Shown piece by piece: positions 33,319-40,799 of a stretch of 45,940 nucleotides of DNA (position 1 is its first letter; every line of letters begins with the position of its first letter). This DNA comes from a virus. The notes below the pieces were generated by a model. It saw only the letters and a program-made list of their open reading frames with translations, was not told the origin of the DNA and ran no database searches. The stretch spans positions 1 to 45,940 of the IMG/VR virus record IMGVR_UViG_3300031673_000104; one strand, 5' to 3'. A program made the translations under genes and the position numbers.

Positions 33319-33767
33319 CTTGACTCCGGTGCCGGCAGCGCCTTGAATCGCGTCTCAGCGAGTTGCTGAAACATCGTCCGGCCGGGCCCGATCTGGATGT
33401 ACGGCATGAAGACCTCTTCCGCGCGCACCATGCCGGTTTCGATCATAGCCAGTTGCGCCTGAACCCAGCGAAGCAATTGCCGCCATGCTACGCGCTTGGC
33501 CTGATCCATCGTCTGCTCTTCCTTCTTTGCCCGGTTCCGCGGCGAAATCCGCCTGATCAGGACCTCGTAGAGCGGTTCGATGCGCGCCGGCATCGTAAAT
33601 GGAATCGTTTGCCCGGAGACCTCCATCGTCCACCTGAGACCGGTGATTTCCCGCGTCTGGCGATCGTACTCGGTGACTATTTGCGAAGCTCCGGACTGAG
33701 CCAGAAGCTGCTGAATCTCACCCGCCGTTTGCTCCGCTGTGATCTTCGTTGTCTCCATGTAGAGCAT
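33315..33767 (-). CDS. Conserved-type phage hypothetical protein
   Basis: 150 residues, TGATG-coupled to the upstream gene and ATGA-coupled to the helicase. Pattern ITAEQTAGEIQQLLAQSGAS, then IPFTMPARI, then RVAWRQLLRWVQAQLAMIE and EEVFMPY, which I recall from phage proteins of unknown function near replication genes. Alpha/beta N-terminal half, helical C-terminal half. No catalytic motif identified. Confidence 0.7.
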   Translation of the reverse strand: MLYMETTKITAEQTAGEIQQLLAQSGASQIVTEYDRQTREITGLRWTMEVSGQTIPFTMPARIEPLYEVLIRRISPRNRAKKEEQTMDQAKRVAWRQLLRWVQAQLAMIETGMVRAEEVFMPYIQIGPGRTMFQQLAETRFKALPAPESR

Positions 33768-34132
33768 CAGTTCAACTCCTCAATCCGCATCTGCCCCAGC
33801 CACTCCCGGAGCCGCTTGGGCCCGGCGATCGCGTGTATCCGCCGCGCCAGCGCAACCAGCTCGCCATGGAGCGGCTTGCAGGCCTGCTCGATGTCCGCGG
33901 CCGTCGTCGCGTAGTAGTAGCCGCAGGGCGCACCCCGGCGGCCAACGATCGGCTGATGGTAGACCATCACCAACTCCCGGACCAGCTCTTTGATTTCCCG
34001 GACTCCGATCCCCGTCGCCTCCCGTATCTCTCGGATGGTGATCGGGTTGTGAGCATCCCGGTCGATAATCAGCCTGAGAATTTCTTCACCGCGCGAATCT
34101 GGCTCGGGAAAGAGCGATTGTTGTTCAGACAC
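33767..34132 (-). CDS. Winged-helix DNA-binding protein
   Basis: 121 residues from GTG at 34132 with GGGAGG six bases upstream (the longer frame overlaps rusA). ITIREIREATGIGVREIKEL (about residues 32-51) is a helix-turn-helix, and GYYYATT fits the wing. Resembles small phage or plasmid HTH regulators of replication or recombination. Overlaps the rusA stop by eight bases. Confidence 0.7.
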   Translation of the reverse strand: MSEQQSLFPEPDSRGEEILRLIIDRDAHNPITIREIREATGIGVREIKELVRELVMVYHQPIVGRRGAPCGYYYATTAADIEQACKPLHGELVALARRIHAIAGPKRLREWLGQMRIEELN

Positions 34133-34583
34133 CTCGATCCTCCCAAACAGGTACCGGTACCAAAATATTCCCCGCACTATTCCTGACCCATCGAAAGGGT
34201 ACTATTTCAACCTCAATCCGTGGTTTCTTCCCGTCAACCAGCTTCCGGGTGCCGTCCCAGCTCTCAATGAGCTTGTCATCCGTGATGATGCCGAGGTCCT
34301 GGAGAAAGTCCCCCAGCGCCTGCTCGTAGGCATGCAGGTCGCCGCGGTCCGCATCCCGAAAGAAGAGCGCCCTGACGTGCACCTGGTCGCCGATCGGCAA
34401 CTCTCCGCCGGCGTCGATGTGGTCTCGCCGGATCTGAGGAATCTGGCTACCGGCCGCGTCGTGCCAGGCGTAGTAGGCGTCCGATTGCAGATGCACTTTC
34501 CGTTTCTTTGTCCGGCTCCACCCGACCTTCCCATGATTTTTTTTCGTGCGTGGAGCGCCCGTGAGTGTGAATGAGATCATCAT
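34125..34583 (-). CDS. rusA: Holliday junction resolvase, RusA family
   Basis: 152 residues. ISFTLTGAPRTKKNHGK is the typical RusA N-terminus (beta strand and Lys/Arg loop). The catalytic acidic cluster RDADRGDLHAY...DFLQDLGIITDD (about residues 76-104) has the conserved Asp residues, followed by RIEVEIVPF. Resolves recombination or replication junctions before packaging. A close second ATG is at 34580. Confidence 0.9.
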   Translation of the reverse strand: MMISFTLTGAPRTKKNHGKVGWSRTKKRKVHLQSDAYYAWHDAAGSQIPQIRRDHIDAGGELPIGDQVHVRALFFRDADRGDLHAYEQALGDFLQDLGIITDDKLIESWDGTRKLVDGKKPRIEVEIVPFRWVRNSAGNILVPVPVWEDRGV

Positions 34584-34955
34584 GTTTTTCTAGTGGGCTA
34601 GGCTGCCAGTTCACCCGGCCCCTTACATCTGCCGGCATTTACTCCGATGACGGTTGGCCGTGTTGCACTTTTGTCATACTGCGCGCATGTTTCGACAGGC
34701 GTGCCCGCTGGCTCGGTTCGAGGTCCGGTTCCCTGCAACTCCCCGGACGACAATACCTTCGGCTCCGCGCCCACCGGCCTGCTCGCCTTGGGTGGTGTCT
34801 CGTAATGTGGTGGATTACACCAGCACAAACTCATCTGATCCTCTGGACCCCGCTCCCGGGGTCATCGCAGTTGGCGCGCAAAGGAGGGATTCCTGTTCTG
34901 CGTTCCTTAGAGAGTACAGAAGCCGCCTCAGCTCGCCCGGGAGCGGAGAAAACTC
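34584..34955. other. 372-bp gap without a convincing gene
   Basis: The frames open here are short and lack ribosome sites. It contains a perfect 11-bp inverted repeat, CCGCTCCCGGG at 34850-34860 and CCCGGGAGCGG at 34936-34946, 75 bp apart. It may hold a promoter for the rusA-helicase-methylase-dnaB transcript, but I cannot point to a clear -35/-10 pair. Confidence 0.5.
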
Positions 34956-35522
34956 TTACTGAACCCGGGTGTCCATCTGCGATTTGCTCGGCAGCGTCGC
35001 AACCTTGGACTTCCCGCGCCCGCGTTTCTTTTTCCCGTCCGTCTCTTCCGCGCCGGCGATCGTCATCTGCTCGGAGGACGCCTGATCATCGAGGTTTCCG
35101 CTTTCGGCCAACGTCGTGACCGTTAGCTTCGCTTTCCCCTCGCCGATCTTCGACCAGTACTCGCGAATCAATGCGATCGAGCCGCCGGGAGTAACAACGT
35201 GGAACCTCAGTTGCCGCTCGGTGTGGCCCTCGTCTTCGGACCGGACCACCACGAAATCCTTGGCCGAATGGGCAAGGATCTGCAAGTCGTGTGGTTCCAT
35301 ACCGGACATCGACATTCGGAGTTCCTGAAGCGGGATTTCCTCCGTGTCCAGATTCATCCGTCTGAACGTGTCTCCCTCAATCGCTTCCGGACATGCCAAA
35401 CGCTCGGAGAGCGTCGTCGTCAAATCACAGGAGATGTCCATCCGAGCGTAGTCCTGGCCTTCTTTCATGCGAAGGTCGACGTGCCGAATGTGAGCTCCTA
35501 GAAAATTGATTTTTCTGCTCAT
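34956..35522 (-). CDS. Hypothetical early protein
   Basis: 188 residues, ATGA-coupled to the upstream membrane protein. N-terminal ~130 residues are alpha/beta (INFLGAHIRHVDLRMKEGQD, LRFHVVTPGGSIALI). C-terminal ~35 residues are Lys/Arg/Ser-rich (DGKKKRGRGKSKVATL), probably disordered and nucleic-acid binding. Lies between the recombination-type protein and RusA. No family recognised. Confidence 0.65.
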   Translation of the reverse strand: MSRKINFLGAHIRHVDLRMKEGQDYARMDISCDLTTTLSERLACPEAIEGDTFRRMNLDTEEIPLQELRMSMSGMEPHDLQILAHSAKDFVVVRSEDEGHTERQLRFHVVTPGGSIALIREYWSKIGEGKAKLTVTTLAESGNLDDQASSEQMTIAGAEETDGKKKRGRGKSKVATLPSKSQMDTRVQ

Positions 35523-35806
35523 GCTTCACCTTTCTGCTGCACTGACATCGGCCTCCGGAACAGCTCTTCCAGCGGAATTGGCGTGATGCTGAACTCAGGC
35601 ATTTCCGGCCTGGTAGCAGCACGCAACTGCTCTTGAATTTGACGATCGCTCTCCGACCGCCGCTCCTCGATCGCCGCCGCCCGCCGCAATAGAGCCAGTG
35701 CACACCGCCGCATCGATTCAGGAAGGCCCCAGGATGCGACGTGCGCAGCCACCAGCAAGGCGGCGGACGTCAGAATGATTGCTGATACCAACCCGGCTAT
35801 CTGCAC
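35519..35806 (-). CDS. Small single-pass membrane protein
   Basis: 95 residues from GTG at 35806 with GGAGG nine bases upstream. Residues 3-22 form a transmembrane helix (AGLVSAIILTSAALLVAAHV), followed by a charged cytoplasmic region (LLRRAAAIEERRSESDRQIQ). No known motif. Confidence 0.6.
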   Translation of the reverse strand: MQIAGLVSAIILTSAALLVAAHVASWGLPESMRRCALALLRRAAAIEERRSESDRQIQEQLRAATRPEMPEFSITPIPLEELFRRPMSVQQKGEA

Positions 35807-35807
35807 G

Positions 35808-36038
35808 TCAGGAGGCCTCCGTTTCCGCCGGTTGCGGCGTCTCTCCGCCCGTGATGATCCCACCCGAGGTCGCAACCTCGGAGGTGGTGAACGATTTGAC
35901 CAGAGCCGCCCGTTCTCTCACCAACAACGCCTCGTGAACGGTGGTCAGCTTGTCCATCAGGACGGAGCGGCTATCCGCCGGCATCACGGCGAAGTAGGCG
36001 AGTATCTTGTCGACCGTCGATTTCCGTGGTCTTGGCAT
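35808..36038 (-). CDS. Hypothetical protein
   Basis: 76 residues, TGATG-coupled to the recombination-type gene upstream. MPRPRKSTVDKILAYFAVMP suggests a small helical DNA-associated protein; the Thr/Ser-rich C-terminus is probably disordered. Function unknown. Confidence 0.6.
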   Translation of the reverse strand: MPRPRKSTVDKILAYFAVMPADSRSVLMDKLTTVHEALLVRERAALVKSFTTSEVATSGGIITGGETPQPAETEAS

Positions 36039-37333
36039 CAGACTTCATCCTCCCCATCGAATGACTCTGAATCGACGTAATCCGGCTCTTGCTCCGGGCC
36101 CGGCTGCTCGTCGGACTCCTGTTCGTCCGCCATGCTGGCCAGCCCCTGCAGGACCTGGAAGATCGCCGCCGCCGCCATCCGAAGCTGATCCGGCCGCTTG
36201 ATGTCGTTGGCGTGCTTGGCATCGTCGAATGTGGAAAGTATCCGGTAGTACTCCGCCTCACCACCGGCGCCGACGGCTTTCATCTGCGCCTTGAGCTCAC
36301 CCATGACCTTGTAGCAGCCGGTCAGGTTCTTCATGCGGTTCCAAAGATCTGCAGTGCTTGGATCCAACTCTCTGGCCACATCTTCCTCATGACGAGTCTC
36401 TTCCTTCGTTCCAGCGGCTTTCTTGCGCGCCGCGGCCTTCTCATGCGCTTCCGCAATCCGCCTGGCCGTGATCTCTTCGTGTGTTTCCCCAGTCGAGTAG
36501 GGCGTTTTCTGACCCTTCTTTTTCTCTTCCTCGACCTCCGGATGCGTCTCGTCGAAATCCTCGAGGTCGACCGTGAAGTATTCGCTCGCCCCGGTCGCCG
36601 CCTTCACCGCTGCCACGAACGCCCGCTTCGCCGAAATCTTCTGTGCGGTGTTCACGCAGTCCGCCGGATCCGGATTGGGGATACGGTACTCGAAATCGTG
36701 CATCGTCCAAGCGGCCTGGTCTTTCCCCTTCAGCTTTCGCTTGCACGAGACCGCCCGCCCCTCGTCGATCGCCAGGCGCCACATGTCCCAGTACTCCGCC
36801 GGCTTGCCCCACTTCCCGCCGGTCTCGCGCTTGTTCACCGCCCAAACAAACTCGTACATCGATCCGCCGCGCTTCGGCAGCGTGTCAATCTTCCCGCTGC
36901 GCTTGTAGGGTTCCAGGAAGGGCGAATCCGAGTGTACCCAGCGGTACCGGTATTTCGTCTCCCAGGTGTTGCAGCTCGCATCCCGGCTGGCCAGGAAGCG
37001 GCCATTCTTCGTGATCACGCATCGGTACGTGAACTCAAAGAACGGTTCGCCGCCGTGATCTTGCCCGGTCCAATCCTTCACGACGGCCGTCTGCTGAACA
37101 TCGCTTGCCAGTCCGAAGAACAGGCAGAGCTTTTCGCCGCCCGGCTGGTAGAGTGTAGGCCGCGGTGTCCCTGGAATCTTGCCGTAGTCGAGATCGTCCT
37201 TCATGATCGTTCCGACGAAGGCCTGCATCGAACGGAACCGCTCGACAGCTTGTGGCATCGACATCACCGGCATAGCCGGCTCGGATAGCTGGACCTGGCT
37301 CTGATCGTGAATCACTACGTCAGTCGAACTCAT
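36038..37333 (-). CDS. Recombination/ssDNA-annealing-type phage protein
   Basis: 431 residues from ATG at 37333, preceded by GGAG; it overlaps the zinc-finger gene by 14 bases. The core DLDYGKIPGTPRPTLYQPGG with EKLCLFFGLASD (about residues 48-80), then AQKISAKRAFVAAVKAATG near residue 245, recalls phage Rad52/RecT-type annealing proteins and their relatives. A Lys/Glu-rich charged region (about 275-345) and an acidic tail (EQEPDYVDSESFDGEDEV) follow; acidic tails are common on ssDNA-binding proteins. The call is by pattern only; the annealase role is inference. Confidence 0.6.
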   Translation of the reverse strand: MSSTDVVIHDQSQVQLSEPAMPVMSMPQAVERFRSMQAFVGTIMKDDLDYGKIPGTPRPTLYQPGGEKLCLFFGLASDVQQTAVVKDWTGQDHGGEPFFEFTYRCVITKNGRFLASRDASCNTWETKYRYRWVHSDSPFLEPYKRSGKIDTLPKRGGSMYEFVWAVNKRETGGKWGKPAEYWDMWRLAIDEGRAVSCKRKLKGKDQAAWTMHDFEYRIPNPDPADCVNTAQKISAKRAFVAAVKAATGASEYFTVDLEDFDETHPEVEEEKKKGQKTPYSTGETHEEITARRIAEAHEKAAARKKAAGTKEETRHEEDVARELDPSTADLWNRMKNLTGCYKVMGELKAQMKAVGAGGEAEYYRILSTFDDAKHANDIKRPDQLRMAAAAIFQVLQGLASMADEQESDEQPGPEQEPDYVDSESFDGEDEV

Positions 37334-37745
37334 TTTTCTCCATTCTGTCCTGGCATGGCACGCAGAACCGCGCCCACGGCGCCGCCTCCAGGCGTCTCCT
37401 GCTGATTTCACTGCCGCACTCCTGGCAGCGACCGTAACAGCCGAGCTCCATGTCCTCGAGAGCCCGCCGCATGTCGTTGCGGGATGCTATCAGGCATCGC
37501 CTGACAGAGATGTTGATTTCCTCCCGTACCTGCCGGGCTACTTCGTCGAACGGATCGGGTTCGCGTTCCGGCTCCGAATCGTCGTACTGCAGGGTCTGGC
37601 GAATACGCTCGATGTTCTCCAGCAGACGTGCCCGCATTTCATCTTCAAAAAGGCGCCCGGGCGGGACGGAGGGGAGGGTACCGCCCGGGCAATCGGCGGG
37701 CGGAGGAGCCGCGCCGATAGTCGGAGAAAGATCGTGCTTCGCCAT
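37320..37745 (-). CDS. DksA/TraR-type zinc-finger protein
   Basis: 141 residues from ATG at 37745, overlapping the upstream stop (TGATG). Pro-rich N-terminus, then a helical hairpin (about residues 45-110) and a C4 finger CYGRCQECG...RFCVPC near residue 112, the order of DksA/TraR proteins that enter the RNA polymerase secondary channel. Likely modulates host transcription during infection. Confidence 0.8.
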   Translation of the reverse strand: MAKHDLSPTIGAAPPPADCPGGTLPSVPPGRLFEDEMRARLLENIERIRQTLQYDDSEPEREPDPFDEVARQVREEINISVRRCLIASRNDMRRALEDMELGCYGRCQECGSEISRRRLEAAPWARFCVPCQDRMEKNEFD

Positions 37746-37942
37746 CAGGAAACCTTCTTTCCGCACGTTGGGCAAAATGCCAGTTCGCCCATTTTGGCAA
37801 TCACACAACAATCCGCCTGAACGATGTCGTGGACGAGTTTCATCACCAATTTTGATAGGGATGTGTTCATGGCTTTCGCGTTCTCTTTTGCCTTTGCGAC
37901 TTCGCTCTTTTTCGAATGAGGCAGATAAATTACCAGATTCAT
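37745..37942 (-). CDS. Small protein with terminal CxxC
   Basis: 65 residues from ATG at 37942 with GAGG upstream, ATGA-coupled to the next gene upstream. MNLVIYLPHSKKSEVAKAKE resembles a ribbon-helix-helix start; the C-terminus has one FCPTCGKK pair plus a DCC, giving a possible metal site. A regulatory role is possible. Confidence 0.6.
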   Translation of the reverse strand: MNLVIYLPHSKKSEVAKAKENAKAMNTSLSKLVMKLVHDIVQADCCVIAKMGELAFCPTCGKKVS

Positions 37943-38184
37943 AACCAAATCCTCGTCACGTAAAACAGCCCGCCCCAGCCAATCACCGCGGCCGTGGACG
38001 CGGCCAGGAAGGCCAGAAACCACCGCCACCGGCTGGCTCTGAGCCGGGCTTTCTCGTTGCGGAGCTCGTTCAGCTTAACCCTCATCTGCGAGACGGCGTT
38101 GTTGACGGCCACGAACGCCCCCAGGTCATCCTCGTGCGCTTTGAACACACCCTCGTCGAATGCTTTGGCCTCATCCGTTGTCAT
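37939..38184 (-). CDS. Small membrane protein with cytoplasmic coiled coil
   Basis: 81 residues from ATG at 38184 (ATGA overlap). Acidic helical N-terminus with a heptad-like segment (VSQMRVKLNELRNEKARLRA) and one C-terminal transmembrane helix (FLAFLAASTAAVIGWGGLFYV). Tail-anchored topology. Function unknown. Confidence 0.6.
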   Translation of the reverse strand: MTTDEAKAFDEGVFKAHEDDLGAFVAVNNAVSQMRVKLNELRNEKARLRASRWRWFLAFLAASTAAVIGWGGLFYVTRIWL

Positions 38185-38405
38185 AACTTCCGTGCCTTCT
38201 CGAGCGCCGCGGCCAGCGTCTGGCCCATGGCAATCGCTCTGTGAGTTCCGTTCTCTGAAATCCCAACAACCCACTGGTCACTTTTGACCAGCGGTGGAAA
38301 AACAATGGCATGCGGGCCAAGCGCCGCCTTGACTTGAGCGGTGATACTCTCCGGAATATCATTCTTCCGGCGCTTGCGACCGCGCGAACCAAAAGTCACG
38401 TTCAC
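38181..38405 (-). CDS. Hypothetical protein, GTG start
   Basis: 74 residues starting at a GTG that overlaps the stop of the zinc-ribbon gene (GTGA). Basic N-terminus (SRGRKRRKND) and a small alpha/beta C-terminal part (QWVVGISENGTHRAIAMGQT) with a HicB-like look: short beta hairpin followed by a helix. Not firmly assignable. Confidence 0.55.
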   Translation of the reverse strand: MNVTFGSRGRKRRKNDIPESITAQVKAALGPHAIVFPPLVKSDQWVVGISENGTHRAIAMGQTLAAALEKARKL

Positions 38406-38551
38406 GCCGCTCTCCGCTTCATCACCAGATCTCGATAGGGCTTTCCGCCTGCGGAACAGTCCACCACTGGGCCCCTGTTCCGCCTGTGCTCGTCAATCAC
38501 GCCGCGGCGGACTGTGACGAACTTCCCGCACTCCGGGCAGAACCGCATCAT
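38402..38551 (-). CDS. 49-residue zinc-ribbon protein
   Basis: ATG at 38551 overlaps the upstream stop (TGATG) and its TGA overlaps the next GTG start, so it is translated in a coupled chain. Sequence begins MMRFCPECGKFVTVRRG; one CxxC near the N-terminus and a third Cys (VVDCSAGG) at residue 32. Too short for default gene callers but supported by both overlaps. Confidence 0.65.
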   Translation of the reverse strand: MMRFCPECGKFVTVRRGVIDEHRRNRGPVVDCSAGGKPYRDLVMKRRAA

Positions 38552-39057
38552 CACCGGCTTGCTGCGAGATGCCATTTCCCACCGTCCTTTTCGATTTTGT
38601 AGCCGAACTTTGTGCGGAGGGAGGAATAGATAACACCCTCGACAGAGCCTTCCGTAGTCGTCCGCCCATGATTCGCGATCTCGGCGACGATACCCGCCGT
38701 CGATCTCGGTCCGGTCGTAAGAACGAGAATGATGTCATTCGCCAGCGTTCCCGCCGCCGGCCCGCTCCTCTTCCCCGTCCCTCCAGTGACGGGTGCGGCG
38801 GGATGCTTGGAGGTTTTCGGGCGCGAACTGGTATCAGTCCGGCCTCCATTCGCAGCCCCCGCCGCTTTGCGCTTGACAGGAGGGGAAGGCGCCGCCGAAC
38901 TTGGCTCCGGCAACGCCTTCGGGGCGGATACGGCCGGAGAGTTTGCCGGCCGGGGTGGGAGAATTTCGAAGCCGGCGCGGTTCAGGACGCCCGAAAGGAC
39001 TTCCTTCGCTTCGCTGCTGTCGGCTTCCACGTCGATCTTTGTGAATGAAATCCGCAT
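38551..39057 (-). CDS. Hypothetical protein with C-terminal winged-helix
   Basis: 168 residues from ATG at 39057 with GGAG five bases upstream (an earlier ATG at 39093 overlaps the preceding gene). N-terminal ~40 residues are folded (ISFTKIDVEADSSEAKEVLS). A long Pro/Ala/Lys-rich linker (about 40-105) follows, then a winged-helix (TLANDIILVLTTGP, TAGIVAEIANHG, VEGVIYSSL), the fold of HB1/ASXL-type and phage DNA-binding proteins. Probably a regulator. Confidence 0.65.
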   Translation of the reverse strand: MRISFTKIDVEADSSEAKEVLSGVLNRAGFEILPPRPANSPAVSAPKALPEPSSAAPSPPVKRKAAGAANGGRTDTSSRPKTSKHPAAPVTGGTGKRSGPAAGTLANDIILVLTTGPRSTAGIVAEIANHGRTTTEGSVEGVIYSSLRTKFGYKIEKDGGKWHLAASR

Positions 39058-39067
39058 ATTCGCTCCA

Positions 39068-39322
39068 TCAAACTTCACATTCACCGCGCGCATCGTCGTC
39101 GATTACCTCCAGAGTCAGCTTCGGAAGGCGGTATTTCGGAGGTGAGTCGGAAGCACCGTCTTGACACAAAGGATTAATACATCGGAGGTACATCATCGAA
39201 TAGAAGACTGGCATCAGAGATCTGCACTTCGGACATCTGCAGATGCCATTTGGTATCCATTCAACCGTCTCAGTCCTCACTCCGCCAACCGCCTCTCGAT
39301 TGCCTTCCAATATCTCCGCCAT
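39068..39322 (-). CDS. 84-residue zinc-ribbon protein
   Basis: Starts at ATG 39322. A longer frame reaching into the hexanucleotide array (Arg-Leu runs) is an artefact of the repeat. CRCPKC near residue 30 and CINPLC near residue 50 make a four-cysteine ribbon. C-terminal KYRLPKLTLEVIDDDARGE. Function unknown; one of several small zinc-ribbon proteins of this early operon. Confidence 0.65.
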   Translation of the reverse strand: MAEILEGNREAVGGVRTETVEWIPNGICRCPKCRSLMPVFYSMMYLRCINPLCQDGASDSPPKYRLPKLTLEVIDDDARGECEV

Positions 39323-39381
39323 AGGATTTCTTCCCTCACAATCACCGCCGCCACCGGCGCGCAGATCAAAGCCACGCCGGC

Positions 39382-39645
39382 TTATCCGTAGCCGGAGCCG
39401 GAGCCGGAGCCGTAGCCGGAGCCGGAGCCGGAGCCGTAGCCGGAGCCGTAGCCGGAGCCGGAGCCGGAGCCGTCGCCGGAGCCGTCGCCGGAGCCGGAGC
39501 CGGAGCCGTAGCCGTCGCCGTCGCCGGAGCCGTCGCCGGAGCCGGAGCCGGAGCCGTAGCCGGAGCCGTAGCCGGAGCCGGAGCCGTAGCCGGAGCCGTA
39601 GCCGGAGCCGTAGCCGGAGCCGTCGCCGGAGCCTACTCTTTCCAT
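39382..39645 (-). CDS. Gly-(Ser/Tyr/Asp) repeat reading frame, likely tail of the upstream gene
   Basis: 87 codons: MERV, then 41 dipeptides of Gly plus Ser, Tyr or Asp. The ATG lies within the end of the DUF6948-like gene (39633-39920), in the -1 frame relative to it. As I recall, members of that family often end in just such Gly-rich tails. So this is either a frameshift extension (programmed, or caused by an indel) or a coupled small gene. Confidence 0.55.
   Translation of the reverse strand: MERVGSGDGSGYGSGYGSGYGSGSGYGSGYGSGSGSGDGSGDGDGYGSGSGSGDGSGDGSGSGSGYGSGYGSGSGSGYGSGSGSGYG
39388..39633. repeat. 41-unit hexanucleotide array
   Basis: 246 bp of uninterrupted 6-bp units. On the minus strand every unit is GGC followed by TCC, TAC or GAC. 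Variation occurs only at the fourth or fifth base, changing the second residue among Ser, Tyr and Asp, while Gly is fixed at the DNA level. It resembles a slippage-prone microsatellite under protein-level constraint. Confidence 0.95.
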
Positions 39646-39920
39646 TCCGGCACCGCCTCAATCGATTTCATCGCAGCATCGCTCAACGGAAGAACTTCAA
39701 TGATTTCGGTCAGCTCAACGAAAGGAACGACTGGTGGAAACGTGCAGTTCTGCGGACGTTTTACCCCTTCATTCGCGAGCTGACTCAGGGTCGCCGCTCC
39801 ATCCCAATACCAGAGGCGTCGCGCGTTCTCTATGCGGCCTTCTTTGCCGTTACGCGAAACCAGTTTGCCAGCGAAGACGCCGGCTGAATATGTGCGTACA
39901 ATGCAGTTGATTTGTTCCAT
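39633..39920 (-). CDS. DUF6948-like phage protein
   Basis: 95 residues preceded by AGGA. INCIVRTYSAGVFAGKL, then ARRLWYWDGAATLSQLANEG and CTFPPVV match my recollection of DUF6948 proteins, a common phage family of unknown function. Ends VPEWKE at a TAG. In the -1 frame a long Gly-rich repeat follows directly (39382-39645), so the stop may be bypassed or due to an indel. Confidence 0.7.
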   Translation of the reverse strand: MEQINCIVRTYSAGVFAGKLVSRNGKEGRIENARRLWYWDGAATLSQLANEGVKRPQNCTFPPVVPFVELTEIIEVLPLSDAAMKSIEAVPEWKE

Positions 39921-39957
39921 TTTTCCTAAATCCCGAACTCTGACATCTTCCGGTCCA

Positions 39958-40239
39958 TCATGCCGCCCTCATCGCCTGGCCAGGAGGAAGCCACGACAGC
40001 CGGCCCATCCGGTACCCGTCCTGGAACGCCTTGCGCTTCTGTTTCCCGAGCTCTTCCAGCACAATCGTTTCGACTTCCATCTCCGGCAATCCGTGATGCC
40101 GCGCCTTCGACCGGATCGATCGCATGTGAATGCACACCATGGCCACAATCGACCGCCGCTCTTCCGGCGTGATGAAACATCTTACCGGAGGTTTTCGAGG
40201 CGTGTTTTCAATCGGTTGCAAATTTGGAGTAGAAGACAT
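39958..40239 (-). CDS. Hypothetical protein
   Basis: 93 residues, preceded by GGAG at five bases. Helical pattern (TPEERRSIVAMVCIHMRSIR, VETIVLEELGKQKRKAFQDG) without metal or catalytic motif. An 11-codon mini-frame starting in its stop follows but is too short to call. Function unknown. Confidence 0.6.
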   Translation of the reverse strand: MSSTPNLQPIENTPRKPPVRCFITPEERRSIVAMVCIHMRSIRSKARHHGLPEMEVETIVLEELGKQKRKAFQDGYRMGRLSWLPPGQAMRAA

Positions 40240-40240
40240 C

Positions 40241-40540
40241 TCAGCTCCGTTGTTTACTGGTATTGGTTCTGTTCACCGACCGCAGAGCCTGTTCCAGATT
40301 GAGGACGGTGTGCAGCAGATTGATCCGGTCTGTTTGGTTCGGCCACTTCAGCAGCATCAGGCCCTGCAGCTCGAGTGCATCATCGTTGAGCGCCCGGAAG
40401 TAATCAGCCTCGTCGACGGATGCTCTCGCCAGCTCCCGGCCCGTTTCCTCCATCGGACGCACCGCCGGCACCGGCCGGGTTTCCCGCTTGAGGGGAAGGC
40501 CAGGCTTCGGCTTGGCCAAAGGAAAGATGCTACGCAGCAT
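40241..40540 (-). CDS. Hypothetical protein
   Basis: 99 residues from ATG at 40540, overlapping the stop of the RHH gene by 11 bases. Basic N-terminal third (LAKPKPGLPLKRETRP), then two helices (YFRALNDDALELQGLMLL and DRINLLHTVLNLEQALRS). No known family. Confidence 0.55.
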   Translation of the reverse strand: MLRSIFPLAKPKPGLPLKRETRPVPAVRPMEETGRELARASVDEADYFRALNDDALELQGLMLLKWPNQTDRINLLHTVLNLEQALRSVNRTNTSKQRS

Positions 40541-40724
40541 CCCGCCCTGCCTCCGGCTCCGGAATGCCGGTGAACGCTGAAACAGCCTCGGTGACCAGAC
40601 CCTGCAACGACATCCGGCGGTCGATCGCCGTCTTGGAGACATCCGCCCAGAAACCGTCAGGCCACCGAATAGTGATTGTCCTGATCGGCTCCGCTTGTGT
40701 TATTGTTTTGGTGCGTGTTTGCAT
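40530..40724 (-). CDS. Ribbon-helix-helix regulator, first gene of the early operon
   Basis: 64 residues from ATG at 40724. PIRTITIRWPDGFWADVSKT followed by RRMSLQGLVTEAVSAF fits a beta strand plus two helices of the RHH (Arc/MetJ) fold. The gene starts a few bases after the predicted promoter, so its transcript would be nearly leaderless. It diverges from another RHH gene at 40800, the arrangement of a Cro/repressor-like switch. Confidence 0.65.
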   Translation of the reverse strand: MQTRTKTITQAEPIRTITIRWPDGFWADVSKTAIDRRMSLQGLVTEAVSAFTGIPEPEAGRDAA

Positions 40725-40734
40725 GACTGAAAGC

Positions 40735-40763
40735 AGTATGACAGTTTGACGCCTTTCTGTCAA
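40735..40763 (-). promoter_or_regulatory. Leftward early promoter
   Basis: Minus strand: TTGACA (40763-40758), 17-base spacer, CATACT (40740-40735), a good sigma70-type match. The -35 hexamer lies within one arm of the TGACAG/CTGTCA palindrome, so a bound RHH dimer would block it. Predicted start is ~5 bases from the ATG at 40724. Confidence 0.7.
40739..40762. promoter_or_regulatory. Palindromic operator between divergent RHH genes
   Basis: TGACAG (40739-40744) and CTGTCA (40757-40762) form a perfect inverted repeat with a 12-base spacer; a third near-copy, TTTGAC, lies between. RHH proteins bind short half-sites of this kind. Location over the promoter supports autoregulation. Which of the two RHH proteins binds is not known. 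Confidence 0.65.
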
Positions 40764-40799
40764 TATGCAAAAACAGATTTCTGCTATAGGATTTTTCCG

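Noticed and set aside
34598-34834. 78-residue minus-strand frame in the gap before rusA
   Set aside because: No ribosome site or coupling, low-complexity composition; unlike neighbouring genes, which all show overlap coupling or a Shine-Dalgarno site.
36089-37288. 399-residue plus-strand frame
   Set aside because: Exact antisense of the recombination-type gene, which has the coupled start, conserved-looking motifs and operon direction; the antisense product is Arg-rich and low in structure.
39388-39633. CRISPR array
   Set aside because: Six-base units without spacers; a coding microsatellite.
39323-39661. Arg-Leu-rich N-terminal extension of the 84-residue zinc-ribbon protein
   Set aside because: It comes from reading the same array in a third frame; the plausible start is ATG 39322.
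39243-39887. 214-residue plus-strand frame with long Ser-Arg runs
   Set aside because: It is the reverse reading of the hexanucleotide array, with no ribosome site, opposite to the operon and covering parts of three genes.
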